From positions 669,870 through 733,869 of the forward strand of contig NZ_CP084754.1 in assembly GCF_020535545.1 (NCBI RefSeq): a stretch of DNA of 64,000 nt. The letters are read 5' to 3'. The DNA comes from Roseateles sp. XES5. GTDB lineage: Bacteria > Pseudomonadota > Alphaproteobacteria > Rhizobiales > Rhizobiaceae. Below the pieces are notes generated by a model, which worked only from the letters and a program-made list of their open reading frames with translations, had not been told where the DNA came from and did no database searches. The position numbers and the translations under genes are program-made. This document shows, piece after piece, positions 24,596-32,638 of this stretch (positions are counted from its first letter, which is position 1; each line of letters starts with the position of its first letter).

Positions 24596-26653
24596 TCACT
24601 CTCTCGTTTTGGCCACCATCGTCAGGACGTCGTATTGCGCGACGGTGGCGCCCAGCTGGTTCGTCACATTGCAATCCCAGCGCACCTCGCCGTGCTCGGC
24701 ATTGGCGCGTGGATTGATCTCCTTGCAGGTCAACTGCACCCGAAGCGTATCACCGGGATTGACCGGTGTCAGGAAGCGCAGGTTATCGACGCCGTAATTG
24801 GCGAGCACCGGGCCGGGCGCCGGATCGACGAAGAGACCTGCTGCGAAGGAGACGATGAGATAGCCATGCGCCACCCGCCCGTCGAAGAACGGGTTCGCCT
24901 TGGCGGCCTCCTCGTCCATATGGGCGTAGAAGGTGTCGCCGGTGAAGTTGGCGAAATGCTCGATATCCTCGAGGCTCACCGTGCGCGATGCGGTGATCAG
25001 CTGGTCGCCGATCTTCAGTTCCGCCAGCGACTTGCGGAAGGGATGTTCGCCGCCGGCCTGCGCCGCGGCCCCCTGCATCCAGCGGCCGGTAACGGCCGAC
25101 AGCATCGTCGGGGCGCCCTGGATGGCGGTACGCTGCATGTAGTGCTTGACGCCGCGCATGCCGCCCAGCTCCTCACCGCCGCCGGCACGGCCGGGGCCGC
25201 CATGCACGAGGCCCGGCAGGGGAGAACCGTGACCGGTGGAGGACTTGGCGCTGATGCGGTTGCCGATCATCACGCGGCCGTGGAACGGTGCAAGCCCGAG
25301 CACCACCTCTTCGGCAAAACCGGGATCGTTGGTGAAGACGGAGGCAACGAGGCTGCCCTTGCCGCGCCGGGCGAGATCGACCGCTTCTTCCGCCGTGTCA
25401 TAGGGCATGACGGTGCTGACGGGACCAAAGGCCTCGACATCGTGGATCGCACGGGCCGACCCCGGCTTGGCGCAATAGAGCAGAACCGGATTGAGGAAGG
25501 CGCCGGCTGCGGCATCGCCGGACTGGATGTCAGCCTGATCAGGGTTGCCGGCGACGATCTCGGCATCGGCTGAGAGATCGCGGATGCGGGCGCGAACCTC
25601 TTCGCGCTGGTCGAGGCTGGCGAGCGGGCCCATGCGGACGGCTTCATCGGCGGGGTTGCCGATGACGGTCTTGCCGAGGCGCGCACGCAGGCTTTCGATG
25701 AGGACTTCGCTGTAGGAGCGGGGCGCGATGACGCGGCGGATCGCCGTGCATTTCTGGCCGGCCTTCACCGTCATCTCGCGCGCGACTTCCTTGACGAAAA
25801 GGTCGAACTCCTCCGTGCCGGGCGCGGCATCGAGACCGAGCACGGCGGCGTTGAGACTGTCGGCCTCCATGGTGAAGCGCACCGAATTCTCCACGATGGC
25901 CTTGTGCGTCTTGAGGCGCTGACCGGTGGAGGCGGAGCCGGTGAAGGTCACGGCATCCTGTCCCTCGACATGATCGAGCAGATCGCCGACCGAGCCGCAG
26001 ACGAGCTGCAAGGCGCCTTCGGGCAGAATACCGGTCTCGACGATGCGGCGGACCATCAATTCGGTGAGATAGGCCGTCTGGCTTGCCGGCTTGACGATGG
26101 CTGGAACGCCAGCCAGCAGCGTCGGCGCCAGCTTTTCCAGCATGCCCCAGCAGGGGAAGTTGAAAGCGTTGATGTGAACCGCCACGCCCTGAAGCGGGCT
26201 CAGAATATGCTGCGCGGAAAAAGTGCCGTCCTTCGACAGCAGCTCCACGTCGCCATCCAGCAGCACGCGGGTGTTGGGCAGCTCGCGCCGGCCCATGCTG
26301 GCATAGGCAAACAAGGTGCCGATGCCGCCCTCGATATCGATCCAGTTGTCCGCACGCGTGCCGCCGGTGTGGGCCGAGATGGCGTACAGCCCCTCCTTGT
26401 GCTCCATCAGCGCCTGGCCGAGCGCCTTCAGCATGGCCGCGCGCTCGTGGAAGGACAGGCGGCGCAGCGCAGGGCCACCCTTGTCGCGGCCGTAGGCGAG
26501 GATCGCCTTGAAGTCGATGCCTGTGGAATCGATGAAGGCGACGGGCGCGCCCGTCGAGGCGTCGAGCAGCGGCACGCCATCCTTCGCGCCGGCGACCCAC
26601 TGGCCGCCGACATAGCTTTCGAGCCGGCGCGGCCGGTTTGCCATGACGTTCAT
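24596..26653 (-). CDS. paaZ: Oxepin-CoA hydrolase / 3-oxo-5,6-dehydrosuberyl-CoA semialdehyde dehydrogenase
   Basis: 685 residues, bifunctional. The N-terminal ~510 residues are an NADP-type aldehyde dehydrogenase with general base Glu263 (FTMEADSLNAAVLG) and catalytic Cys302 (KAGQKCTAIRRVIAP). The C-terminal ~150 residues form a MaoC-like hydratase: FANFTGDTFYAHMDEEAAKA, with the Asp and His pair that open the oxepin ring, then FFDGRVAHGYLIVSFAAGLF. Both active sites are complete, so ring opening and oxidation should be coupled as in Escherichia PaaZ. The ATG at 26653 has AGAGG upstream. Confidence 0.95.
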   Translation of the reverse strand: MNVMANRPRRLESYVGGQWVAGAKDGVPLLDASTGAPVAFIDSTGIDFKAILAYGRDKGGPALRRLSFHERAAMLKALGQALMEHKEGLYAISAHTGGTRADNWIDIEGGIGTLFAYASMGRRELPNTRVLLDGDVELLSKDGTFSAQHILSPLQGVAVHINAFNFPCWGMLEKLAPTLLAGVPAIVKPASQTAYLTELMVRRIVETGILPEGALQLVCGSVGDLLDHVEGQDAVTFTGSASTGQRLKTHKAIVENSVRFTMEADSLNAAVLGLDAAPGTEEFDLFVKEVAREMTVKAGQKCTAIRRVIAPRSYSEVLIESLRARLGKTVIGNPADEAVRMGPLASLDQREEVRARIRDLSADAEIVAGNPDQADIQSGDAAAGAFLNPVLLYCAKPGSARAIHDVEAFGPVSTVMPYDTAEEAVDLARRGKGSLVASVFTNDPGFAEEVVLGLAPFHGRVMIGNRISAKSSTGHGSPLPGLVHGGPGRAGGGEELGGMRGVKHYMQRTAIQGAPTMLSAVTGRWMQGAAAQAGGEHPFRKSLAELKIGDQLITASRTVSLEDIEHFANFTGDTFYAHMDEEAAKANPFFDGRVAHGYLIVSFAAGLFVDPAPGPVLANYGVDNLRFLTPVNPGDTLRVQLTCKEINPRANAEHGEVRWDCNVTNQLGATVAQYDVLTMVAKTRE

Positions 26654-26665
26654 GTCATTATCCTC

Positions 26666-27421
26666 TCATTTCAGTCCGAGCGCAGAAAGCTGCGCATCGA
26701 CTTCGGCTTGCCATTCCGCAAGCAGGGTCTCGTTTGGCGTATGCCGCAGCCCAAACCGGGACAGCGTCTCGAAGCGGGCCGAGCCGGAATGGCCGAAACT
26801 CGCGGCAACGCGGGGATACCAGTAGGCGACCGAGGCCTTTGCCCCGTCACGGCCCGCCGCGCCATCGATGATCTGCAAGAGACCGGCAAGCCCGAGTTCG
26901 GCATGGCGTGTCTCGCGCGGCAGGATGGCACGGAAGACTTCGGCGAGCGGCTGATAGGAGACGCGCGACAGCTCCTTGAGCTGCACGACGCTCGCCCGGC
27001 CCATCAGCACGTTCATGACGACGGCGTCGACCCAGCCTTGCAGGGGATAGTGGAAGACGGAAAGGCGCATGTCGCCGCCCTGCCGCGCCGCGCCGATATC
27101 GGCCTCGCGGGCACGCCGCTCGGCCCAGGGATGATGCACGGCATAGCGCCCGCCATCCGCACCAAAGGTCTCCATGATTCGCAGGACCTTGCCGGCATGG
27201 TCGGCCTTTTCCAGCACGATGCGGGCAGCGGAAATGCGCTCCTGAATACCCGGCGCATCGTTGATCGTATCGGCAAACCCCGCGGAGCCGGCCAGCTCGC
27301 TATCGACGAAGCTCGCCATCAGCCGCAGCAACTCACCGCGATAGCGCGGCGGCACATTGGCGGGAGACGAAAGAACCCCGCCCTTTGCCAGGTAATCCTC
27401 GATCGGCATCGTATCGGACAT
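26666..27421 (-). CDS. PaaA/PaaC-like ferritin-fold protein of unknown role in the paa operon
   Basis: 251 residues, predicted almost all helical. It resembles the PaaA/PaaC 'phenylacetic acid catabolic' family: a Glu in LMASFVDSELAGSAGF, then VLEKADHAGKVLRIMETFG (E-x3-H) and AILPRETRHAELGLAG (E-x2-H), which are spaced like the carboxylate and His ligands of a di-iron four-helix bundle. It also keeps HYPLQGWVDAVVMNVLMGRA, similar to a central helix of PaaA. It lies between paaE and paaZ with gaps of only 12 nt on each side, so it is part of the operon. It is neither PaaA nor PaaC, since both are present. A third subunit, an assembly partner or a second monooxygenase are all possible. Confidence 0.75.
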   Translation of the reverse strand: MSDTMPIEDYLAKGGVLSSPANVPPRYRGELLRLMASFVDSELAGSAGFADTINDAPGIQERISAARIVLEKADHAGKVLRIMETFGADGGRYAVHHPWAERRAREADIGAARQGGDMRLSVFHYPLQGWVDAVVMNVLMGRASVVQLKELSRVSYQPLAEVFRAILPRETRHAELGLAGLLQIIDGAAGRDGAKASVAYWYPRVAASFGHSGSARFETLSRFGLRHTPNETLLAEWQAEVDAQLSALGLK

Positions 27422-27433
27422 GGCGTATTCCCC

Positions 27434-28510
27434 CTACTGGTCGTAGCTGACGACGATGCGGTCGGTGAGCGGATAGCACTGGCAGGTCAGGACATAGCCC
27501 TGCCGCACCTCGTAATCTTCGAGCGCATGATTGACCTCCATCTCGGCCTCGCCCTCGATGATCTTGGCGCGGCAGGTGGAACAGACACCGGCCTTGCAGG
27601 CATAGGGCGCGTCCATGGCGTTTTCGAGCGCCGCGTCGAGCAGACTCTGGCCCTGTTTCGGGAACTTGAAGACGCGTGTCGCGCCATCGAGCGTAACGGT
27701 CGCCTCGCACATCGCCCCCTGGTCCGCGCCGGCGATGGCCTCCACCTTGCGCCGCGCCCGGCCGGGCTGCGAGGAGGCGAAGAGTTCGAACTTGATCTGG
27801 TCGTCGCGAAGCCCATGCTCGCGAAGGGCCGCGGCGATGGCCAGCATCATCGGCTCGGGGCCGCAGATGAAGGCAGTGGCGATCGACGTGATATCGATCC
27901 AGCTCTTGAAGAGAGCCGCGCATTTCTCGCCGTCGATGCGGCCGGTGAAGAGGTCGATCTCCTGCGCTTCGCTTTCCAGCACATGCAGCACGGAGAACCG
28001 GCCGAGATAGAGGTTCTTCAGGTCCTCCAGCTCCTCGCGGAACATGATCGAGCTGATCTGCCGGTTGGCGTAGACGAGCGTGAAACGCGCGCGCGGCTCG
28101 CGCGACAGCACGGTCTTGATGATCGAGAGCACCGGCGTGATGCCGCTGCCGCCGGCAAAGCCGAGATAGTGTTTGGACACCTCCGGCTCCAGCGCGGTGA
28201 AGAAGGCGCCCATCGGCGGCATGGCCTCCAGCGTGTCGCCGGCCTTCAGGTTCTCGTTCACCCAGGTGGAGAAACAGCCGCCGTCGACGCGCTTGATGCC
28301 GACCTTCAACACGCCCTCATCCTTGCCGGCGCAGATCGAATAGGAGCGGCGCAGTTCCTCGTCCTCGAACTTGCGGCGGAAGGTCAGATACTGTCCTTGC
28401 GTGAAGTCGAAGACGGCGCGGTCCTCCTCAGACGGTCGGAGCGTGACGACGACGGCATCGCGCGTCTCGCGGCGAACGTCGGTCACGGTCAGGGGATGAA
28501 AACGTGCCAT
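27434..28510 (-). CDS. paaE: Phenylacetyl-CoA epoxidase, reductase subunit PaaE
   Basis: 358 residues. An FAD-binding ferredoxin reductase (ELRRSYSICAG for flavin, LGFAGGSGITPVLSIIKTVL for NAD(P)H, CGPEPMM) is followed by a C-terminal plant-type [2Fe-2S] domain with ACKAGVCSTCRAKI and a fourth Cys in VLTCQCYPLTD. It delivers electrons from NADPH to the PaaA di-iron centre. An intergenic hairpin element separates it from paaD, so the distal part of the operon may be expressed at another level. Confidence 0.95.
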   Translation of the reverse strand: MARFHPLTVTDVRRETRDAVVVTLRPSEEDRAVFDFTQGQYLTFRRKFEDEELRRSYSICAGKDEGVLKVGIKRVDGGCFSTWVNENLKAGDTLEAMPPMGAFFTALEPEVSKHYLGFAGGSGITPVLSIIKTVLSREPRARFTLVYANRQISSIMFREELEDLKNLYLGRFSVLHVLESEAQEIDLFTGRIDGEKCAALFKSWIDITSIATAFICGPEPMMLAIAAALREHGLRDDQIKFELFASSQPGRARRKVEAIAGADQGAMCEATVTLDGATRVFKFPKQGQSLLDAALENAMDAPYACKAGVCSTCRAKIIEGEAEMEVNHALEDYEVRQGYVLTCQCYPLTDRIVVSYDQ

Positions 28511-28525
28511 GCGCGGGCCCTCTCC

Positions 28526-28628
28526 CTAGAGCATTTCCAGCCGAAGCAGCATCGCTTCGGCGTCGGACAATGCGGTAAAACAAGAAACCGGAGCGTGTCG
28601 GGCGAACCGGGTTTGCCGGGCACGCTCC
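28526..28628. repeat. Rhizobiaceae-type intergenic hairpin element between paaE and paaD
   Basis: The paaE-paaD gap starts with CTAGAGCATTTCCAG and then contains two hairpins: GAAGC/GCTTC at 28543-28558, and a longer one with outer arms GGAGCGTG (28590-28597) and CACGCTCC (28621-28628) and inner arms GGCGAACC and GGTTTGCC. Elements with a TAGAGCAT opening followed by hairpins are common between genes in Rhizobiaceae; the element at 63726-63830 looks like a relative. It may act as a processing or attenuation site within the operon. Confidence 0.65.
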
Positions 28629-28632
28629 AGGG

Positions 28633-29157
28633 TCAGATGCACTTGAAGTAGTCGAACGGTTCCAGACAGTCGGTGCAGCGATAGCTCGCCTTGCAGGGCG
28701 TCGAGCCGAACTGGCTGATCTTCTCGGTATTCACGGATCCGCAGCGCGGACAGGCGATCGTCAGGTTCGAACGGCCGGAAAGCCGGTCGATGCGTTTCAT
28801 CAGGATGCCATCGGCGGCCGTGCCGTCGATCGGCGGGGCGATGCCGTAGGCCTTCAGCTTTTCCCGGCCTTCGGCACTGATCCAGTCGGTCGTCCAGGCG
28901 GGCGAGAGCTGGCGCTCCAGCCGGACCTTCGAAAGGCCTTTCCCGGTGAGCGCCGTCTCGATGTCGAGATTGATGATCGTGGTGGCGGGACAGCCCGAAT
29001 AGGTCGGCGTCACCGTCACCACGAGCGTGTCGTCCCGCCATTCGACGTCCCGGATGATCCCGAGATCGGTCAGCGAGATGACCGGGATTTCCGGGTCCGG
29101 CACTTCGGATAGCCAGTGCCACACCTCATCGAGCGAAGGTCGAAGCGCCGGTTCCAT
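28633..29157 (-). CDS. paaD: Phenylacetyl-CoA epoxidase assembly subunit PaaD
   Basis: 174 residues. The N-terminal part is a MIP18/DUF59-type domain (SEVPDPEIPVISLTDLGIIR, TPTYSGCPATTIINLDI with its Cys). The C-terminus has a four-Cys zinc-ribbon-like set: ACPRCGS and YRCTDCLEPFDYFKC. PaaD is needed for maturation of the epoxidase iron centres. It is placed directly after paaC with a 10-nt gap. Confidence 0.95.
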   Translation of the reverse strand: MEPALRPSLDEVWHWLSEVPDPEIPVISLTDLGIIRDVEWRDDTLVVTVTPTYSGCPATTIINLDIETALTGKGLSKVRLERQLSPAWTTDWISAEGREKLKAYGIAPPIDGTAADGILMKRIDRLSGRSNLTIACPRCGSVNTEKISQFGSTPCKASYRCTDCLEPFDYFKCI

Positions 29158-29167
29158 GATCCTTCTC

Positions 29168-29923
29168 CTACCAGGTGGCGCCCGGATAGGCGCGCTGGAG
29201 GAACTGCATCTCGGTCAGGATGAAGCCGAGATGTTCCGTGTGCACGCCGCGCCGGCCACCCTTGTGCATATAGCCGTCGGCGGGCTTCTTCAGTGTGCCT
29301 TCGGTCAGTGCCTCGGCAACGATCTCGTCCCAACCGGCCTTGAGGCTTTCCGGCGCGGGAATGATGCCGGCCGCGACCAGTTCGGCGTCGAGCGCATCGC
29401 TCTGGAACATCTCGCCAGAGAAGGGCCAGAGTTCATCGAGCGCATCCTGCATGCGACGGTGGCTTTCGGCCGTGCCGTCGCCGAGGCGGATGATCAGATC
29501 GCGGCTGCGGTCGAGATGGTAGGAGACCTCCTTGAAGGCCTTTTCCGCGATCTCGGCGATGCGCGTGTCGGAGGATCCCTTCAACGCCTTGAGGAGCAGG
29601 TAGTGCCAGGCATCGAACAGGAACTGGCGCATCAGCGTCTTGCCGAAATCGCCGTTCGGGCGCTCGACGAGGAGGATGTTGCGGAAGTCGTAACCGTCCC
29701 GCAGATAGGCGAGATCGTCCGCCGAGCGGCCCTTGCCTTCCACCTCGCCGGCGAGGCCGAGCCAGAGCTGCGTCTGGCCGATCAGGTCGAGCGCGGTGTT
29801 GGAGAGAGCGATGTCTTCCTCCAGCGCGGGCGAGTGACCGCACCATTCGGAAACGCGATGGCCGAGGATCAGCGTGTTGTCGCCGATGCGCAGCAGGAAT
29901 TCCACGAGCGCCGCGGTCGTCAT
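29168..29923 (-). CDS. paaC: Phenylacetyl-CoA epoxidase structural subunit PaaC
   Basis: 251 residues, helical ferritin-like fold. Typical PaaC segments are LRIGDNTLILGHRVSEWCGH, LSNTALDLIGQTQLWLGLAG and RQFLFDAWHYLLLKALKGSS. PaaC pairs with catalytic PaaA but does not itself hold a functional di-iron site. Its ATG shares one base with the paaB stop (TGATG), so the two are translationally coupled. Confidence 0.95.
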   Translation of the reverse strand: MTTAALVEFLLRIGDNTLILGHRVSEWCGHSPALEEDIALSNTALDLIGQTQLWLGLAGEVEGKGRSADDLAYLRDGYDFRNILLVERPNGDFGKTLMRQFLFDAWHYLLLKALKGSSDTRIAEIAEKAFKEVSYHLDRSRDLIIRLGDGTAESHRRMQDALDELWPFSGEMFQSDALDAELVAAGIIPAPESLKAGWDEIVAEALTEGTLKKPADGYMHKGGRRGVHTEHLGFILTEMQFLQRAYPGATW

Positions 29924-30207
29924 CACATGTGCCCCACTTCGTCCGGAATGTCGAAGAAGGTCGGGTGACGGTAAACCTTGGAATTCGACGGATCGAACAG
30001 CGGGCCCTTTTCCGAGGGCGCGCTTGCGGTGATCTCGGAGGATTTCACCACCCAGATGCTGACGCCCTCGTTGCGGCGCGTATAGACGTCGCGGGCATTG
30101 TTGATCGCCATCTCGGCGTCGGGCGCATGCAGACTGCCGACGTGGCGATGGTTGAGGCCATGCTGGCCCCGGATGAAAACTTCCCAAAGCGGCCATTCGC
30201 TGGACAT
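29923..30207 (-). CDS. paaB: Phenylacetyl-CoA epoxidase subunit PaaB
   Basis: 94 residues. The short PaaB sequence WPLWEVFIRGQHGLNHRHVG, the central DVYTRRNEGVSIWVVKS and the end RHPTFFDIPDEVGHM are diagnostic. PaaB bridges PaaAC heterodimers. ATG at 30207 with GGGAGAG ahead; 13 nt after the paaA stop. Confidence 0.95.
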   Translation of the reverse strand: MSSEWPLWEVFIRGQHGLNHRHVGSLHAPDAEMAINNARDVYTRRNEGVSIWVVKSSEITASAPSEKGPLFDPSNSKVYRHPTFFDIPDEVGHM

Positions 30208-30220
30208 CGTGCTCTCTCCC

Positions 30221-31228
30221 TTATTCGGCGGCGATTTTTGCAGCGGCGCGGCGACCGGCGGCCTTTTCGGCATGCGCCGTCAGGCCGTCACGGAACCAGG
30301 CGCCGTCGCTCCAGGCCTTCTTGCGGGCATCAAGGCGCTCCGCATTGCACGGGCCGTTGCCGGCGATCACGTTGAAGAACTCTTCCCAGTCCGGCTCGCC
30401 GAAATCGTGGCCGCCCTTCTCCTCGTTCCATTTGAGATCGGGATCGGGAATGGTGAGGCCGAGATATTTCGCCTGCGGCACGGTCTGGTCGACGAATTTC
30501 TGGCGCAACTCGTCGTTGGAGTTCTGCTTGATCTTCCAGGCCATGGACTGGGCCGAATGCACGGAGGCGTCGTCCGAAGGGCCGAACATCATCAGGGCCG
30601 GCCACCACCAGCGGTTGACCGCGTCCTGCACCATGGCCTTCTGCGCGGCCGTGCCCTCGCGCATCATCACCAGCAGGCTCTCGTAGCCCTGGCGCTGGTG
30701 GAAGCTCTCCTCGCGGCAGACGCGGATCATGGCCCGCGCATAGGGTGCATAGGAGCAACGGCACAGCGGCACCTGGTTCATGATGGCCGCGCCATCCACC
30801 AGCCAGCCGATCACGCCGATATCGGCCCAGTTCAGCGTCGGGTAGTTGAAGATGGAGCTGTACTTGGCCTTGCCCGTGTGCAGCGCGTCCAGCATCTGGT
30901 CCCGCGAGGTGCCCAGGGTCTCGGCCGCGGAGTAGAGGTACAGACCGTGGCCCGCCTCGTCCTGGATCTTGGCCAGCAGGATGGCTTTGCGCTTGAGCGT
31001 GGGCGCGCGCGTGACCCAGTTGCCCTCGGGCAGCATGCCCACGATCTCGGAATGCGCGTGCTGACTGATCTGGCGCACCAGGGTCTTGCGGTAATGCTCG
31101 GGCATCCAGTCCTTGGGCTCGATCTTCTGGCCGGCATCGATGCGCTCCTGAAAGGCGCGCTCCTGCGGCTCCATCTCGTCGAGGGACCGGACGCGGGCGG
31201 CATCGGTCTTCACCATCTGGGCATACAT
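30221..31228 (-). CDS. paaA: Phenylacetyl-CoA epoxidase catalytic subunit PaaA
   Basis: 335 residues. The di-iron oxygenase subunit that puts an oxygen atom across ring carbons 1 and 2. Ligand motifs: [20 protein letters not shown] (E-x2-H) and [20 protein letters not shown] (E-x3-H type), with further Glu in [22 protein letters not shown] at 31228 with GGAGG 7 nt upstream. Codon use in the 5' two thirds (31.2 down to ~30.52 kb) favours GTG for Val and CTG for Leu, in contrast to the 3' third; with the end of paaJ this forms one foreign-looking tract. Confidence 0.96.
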   Translation of the reverse strand: MYAQMVKTDAARVRSLDEMEPQERAFQERIDAGQKIEPKDWMPEHYRKTLVRQISQHAHSEIVGMLPEGNWVTRAPTLKRKAILLAKIQDEAGHGLYLYSAAETLGTSRDQMLDALHTGKAKYSSIFNYPTLNWADIGVIGWLVDGAAIMNQVPLCRCSYAPYARAMIRVCREESFHQRQGYESLLVMMREGTAAQKAMVQDAVNRWWWPALMMFGPSDDASVHSAQSMAWKIKQNSNDELRQKFVDQTVPQAKYLGLTIPDPDLKWNEEKGGHDFGEPDWEEFFNVIAGNGPCNAERLDARKKAWSDGAWFRDGLTAHAEKAAGRRAAAKIAAE

Positions 31229-31250
31229 GGTCTTTCCTCCGGTTTGCGCG

Positions 31251-32456
31251 TCAGACGCGCTCGACGATCAGGGCGATGCCCTGGCCCACGCCGATGCACA
31301 TGGTGCACAGGGCGTAGCGGCCGCCGCTGCGATGCAGCTGGTTGACGGCCGTGGTCACCAGACGGGCGCCGCTGGCGCCCAGGGGATGGCCCAGGGCGAT
31401 GGCGCCGCCATTGGGGTTCACGCGGGCGTCATCGTCGGCCAGGCCCAGATCGCGCAGCACGGCCAGGCCCTGAGCGGCAAAGGCTTCGTTCAGCTCGATC
31501 ACATCCATTTGCGCCAGGCTCAGGCCGGTCTGGGCCAGCACCTTGCGGGTGGCGGGCGCCGGGCCCATGCCCATGATGCGCGGCTCGAGGCCCGCCGCAG
31601 CCATGGCGACAACCCGCGCCTTCGGGGTGAGGCCCTGCGCCTTTGCGATCGCTTCGCTGGCGATGATGAGCGCGGCAGCGCCATCATTGACGCCGGACGC
31701 ATTGCCGGCCGTGACGGTGAGATCCGGACCGTTGACGCCCTTCAGCCGGGCAAGCTGCTCGGCCGTCGTGCCGGGACGGGGATGCTCGTCGGTGTCGATG
31801 ACGAGCGGATCGCCCTTCTTCTGCGGCAGGGAGACCGGCACGATCTCGTCGGCGAAGACGCCGGCCGCATGCGCGGCGGCCCAGCGGGCCTGGCTGCGCG
31901 CGGCAAAGGCGTCCTGGTCTTCCCGGCTGATGGAGAAATCGGCAGCGACATTGTCGGCCGTTTCCGGCATGGAATCGACGCCGAACGCCTTCTTCATCTT
32001 CGGATTGACGAAGCGCCAGCCGATCGTCGTGTCGTAGACGGCATTGGCGCGAGAGAAGGCGCTTTCGGCCTTCGGCATGACGAAGGGAGCGCGGCTCATG
32101 CTCTCAACGCCGCCGGCAATGACAAATTCACAATCGCCGGCACGGATAGCGCGCGCCGCCATGCCGACGGCATCCATGCCGGAGCCACAGAGGCGATTGA
32201 CCGTCGTTGCGGGAATGGAAACAGGAAGGCCGGACAGCAGAACGGCCATGCGGCCGACATTGCGGTTGTCCTCGCCAGCCTGGTTGGCGCAACCGTAAAT
32301 CAGATCGTCCACCTTCGACCAGTCGACGCCGGGGTTGCGCGCCATCAGACCGGCAAGCGGCAGGGCGGCAAGATCATCGGCACGCACCGACGACAACAGT
32401 CCGCCATAGCGGCCGATGGGTGTGCGGACGGCATCGCAGATAAAGGCTTCGGACAC
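31251..32456 (-). CDS. paaJ: 3-oxoadipyl-CoA/3-oxo-5,6-dehydrosuberyl-CoA thiolase
   Basis: 401 residues. Catalyses both thiolytic steps of the pathway, giving acetyl-CoA and finally succinyl-CoA. Catalytic residues: Cys in [20 protein letters not shown], His in [20 protein letters not shown], and Cys in [14 protein letters not shown]. It could equally serve as PcaF for beta-ketoadipate; the operon position ahead of paaA favours PaaJ. The last ~350 nt (to ~31600) carry nearly pure CTG/GTG codons, unlike the 5' two thirds where GTT, GTC, CTT and CTC are common. A PaaR-type box lies 48 nt upstream of the start. Confidence 0.93.
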   Translation of the reverse strand: MSEAFICDAVRTPIGRYGGLLSSVRADDLAALPLAGLMARNPGVDWSKVDDLIYGCANQAGEDNRNVGRMAVLLSGLPVSIPATTVNRLCGSGMDAVGMAARAIRAGDCEFVIAGGVESMSRAPFVMPKAESAFSRANAVYDTTIGWRFVNPKMKKAFGVDSMPETADNVAADFSISREDQDAFAARSQARWAAAHAAGVFADEIVPVSLPQKKGDPLVIDTDEHPRPGTTAEQLARLKGVNGPDLTVTAGNASGVNDGAAALIIASEAIAKAQGLTPKARVVAMAAAGLEPRIMGMGPAPATRKVLAQTGLSLAQMDVIELNEAFAAQGLAVLRDLGLADDDARVNPNGGAIALGHPLGASGARLVTTAVNQLHRSGGRYALCTMCIGVGQGIALIVERV

Positions 32457-32503
32457 GCGGCTTCCTCCCTGGCATCCAGGCCGGCTTCCTTCTCCTCGAA
32501 AGA

Positions 32504-32524
32504 TTGACCGACCGATCGGTTATA
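32504..32524. promoter_or_regulatory. PaaR-type operator upstream of paaJ
   Basis: TTGACCGACCGATCGGTTAT contains the perfect 10-bp palindrome ACCGATCGGT at 32511-32520 and matches the paaN/paaG site at 17 of 20 positions. It overlaps an AT-rich TATATATTTA that could be the -10 region of the paaJ-A-B-C-D-E operon, so binding should block transcription. Confidence 0.75.
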
Positions 32525-32638
32525 TATTTACCAGCAGAAACATCACAAATCAATGGCACTTTTACGATTTTCTGTGACGCTTTATCACGACGGTCTGTAT
32601 CCTAGCACAGAGACCGGGTTTTCCGTGCAAATTGTGCG

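Noticed and set aside
25904..28651. Long + strand frame opposite paaZ, the ferritin-like gene and paaE
   Set aside because: Spans three separate, well-recognised - strand genes and shows no motifs.
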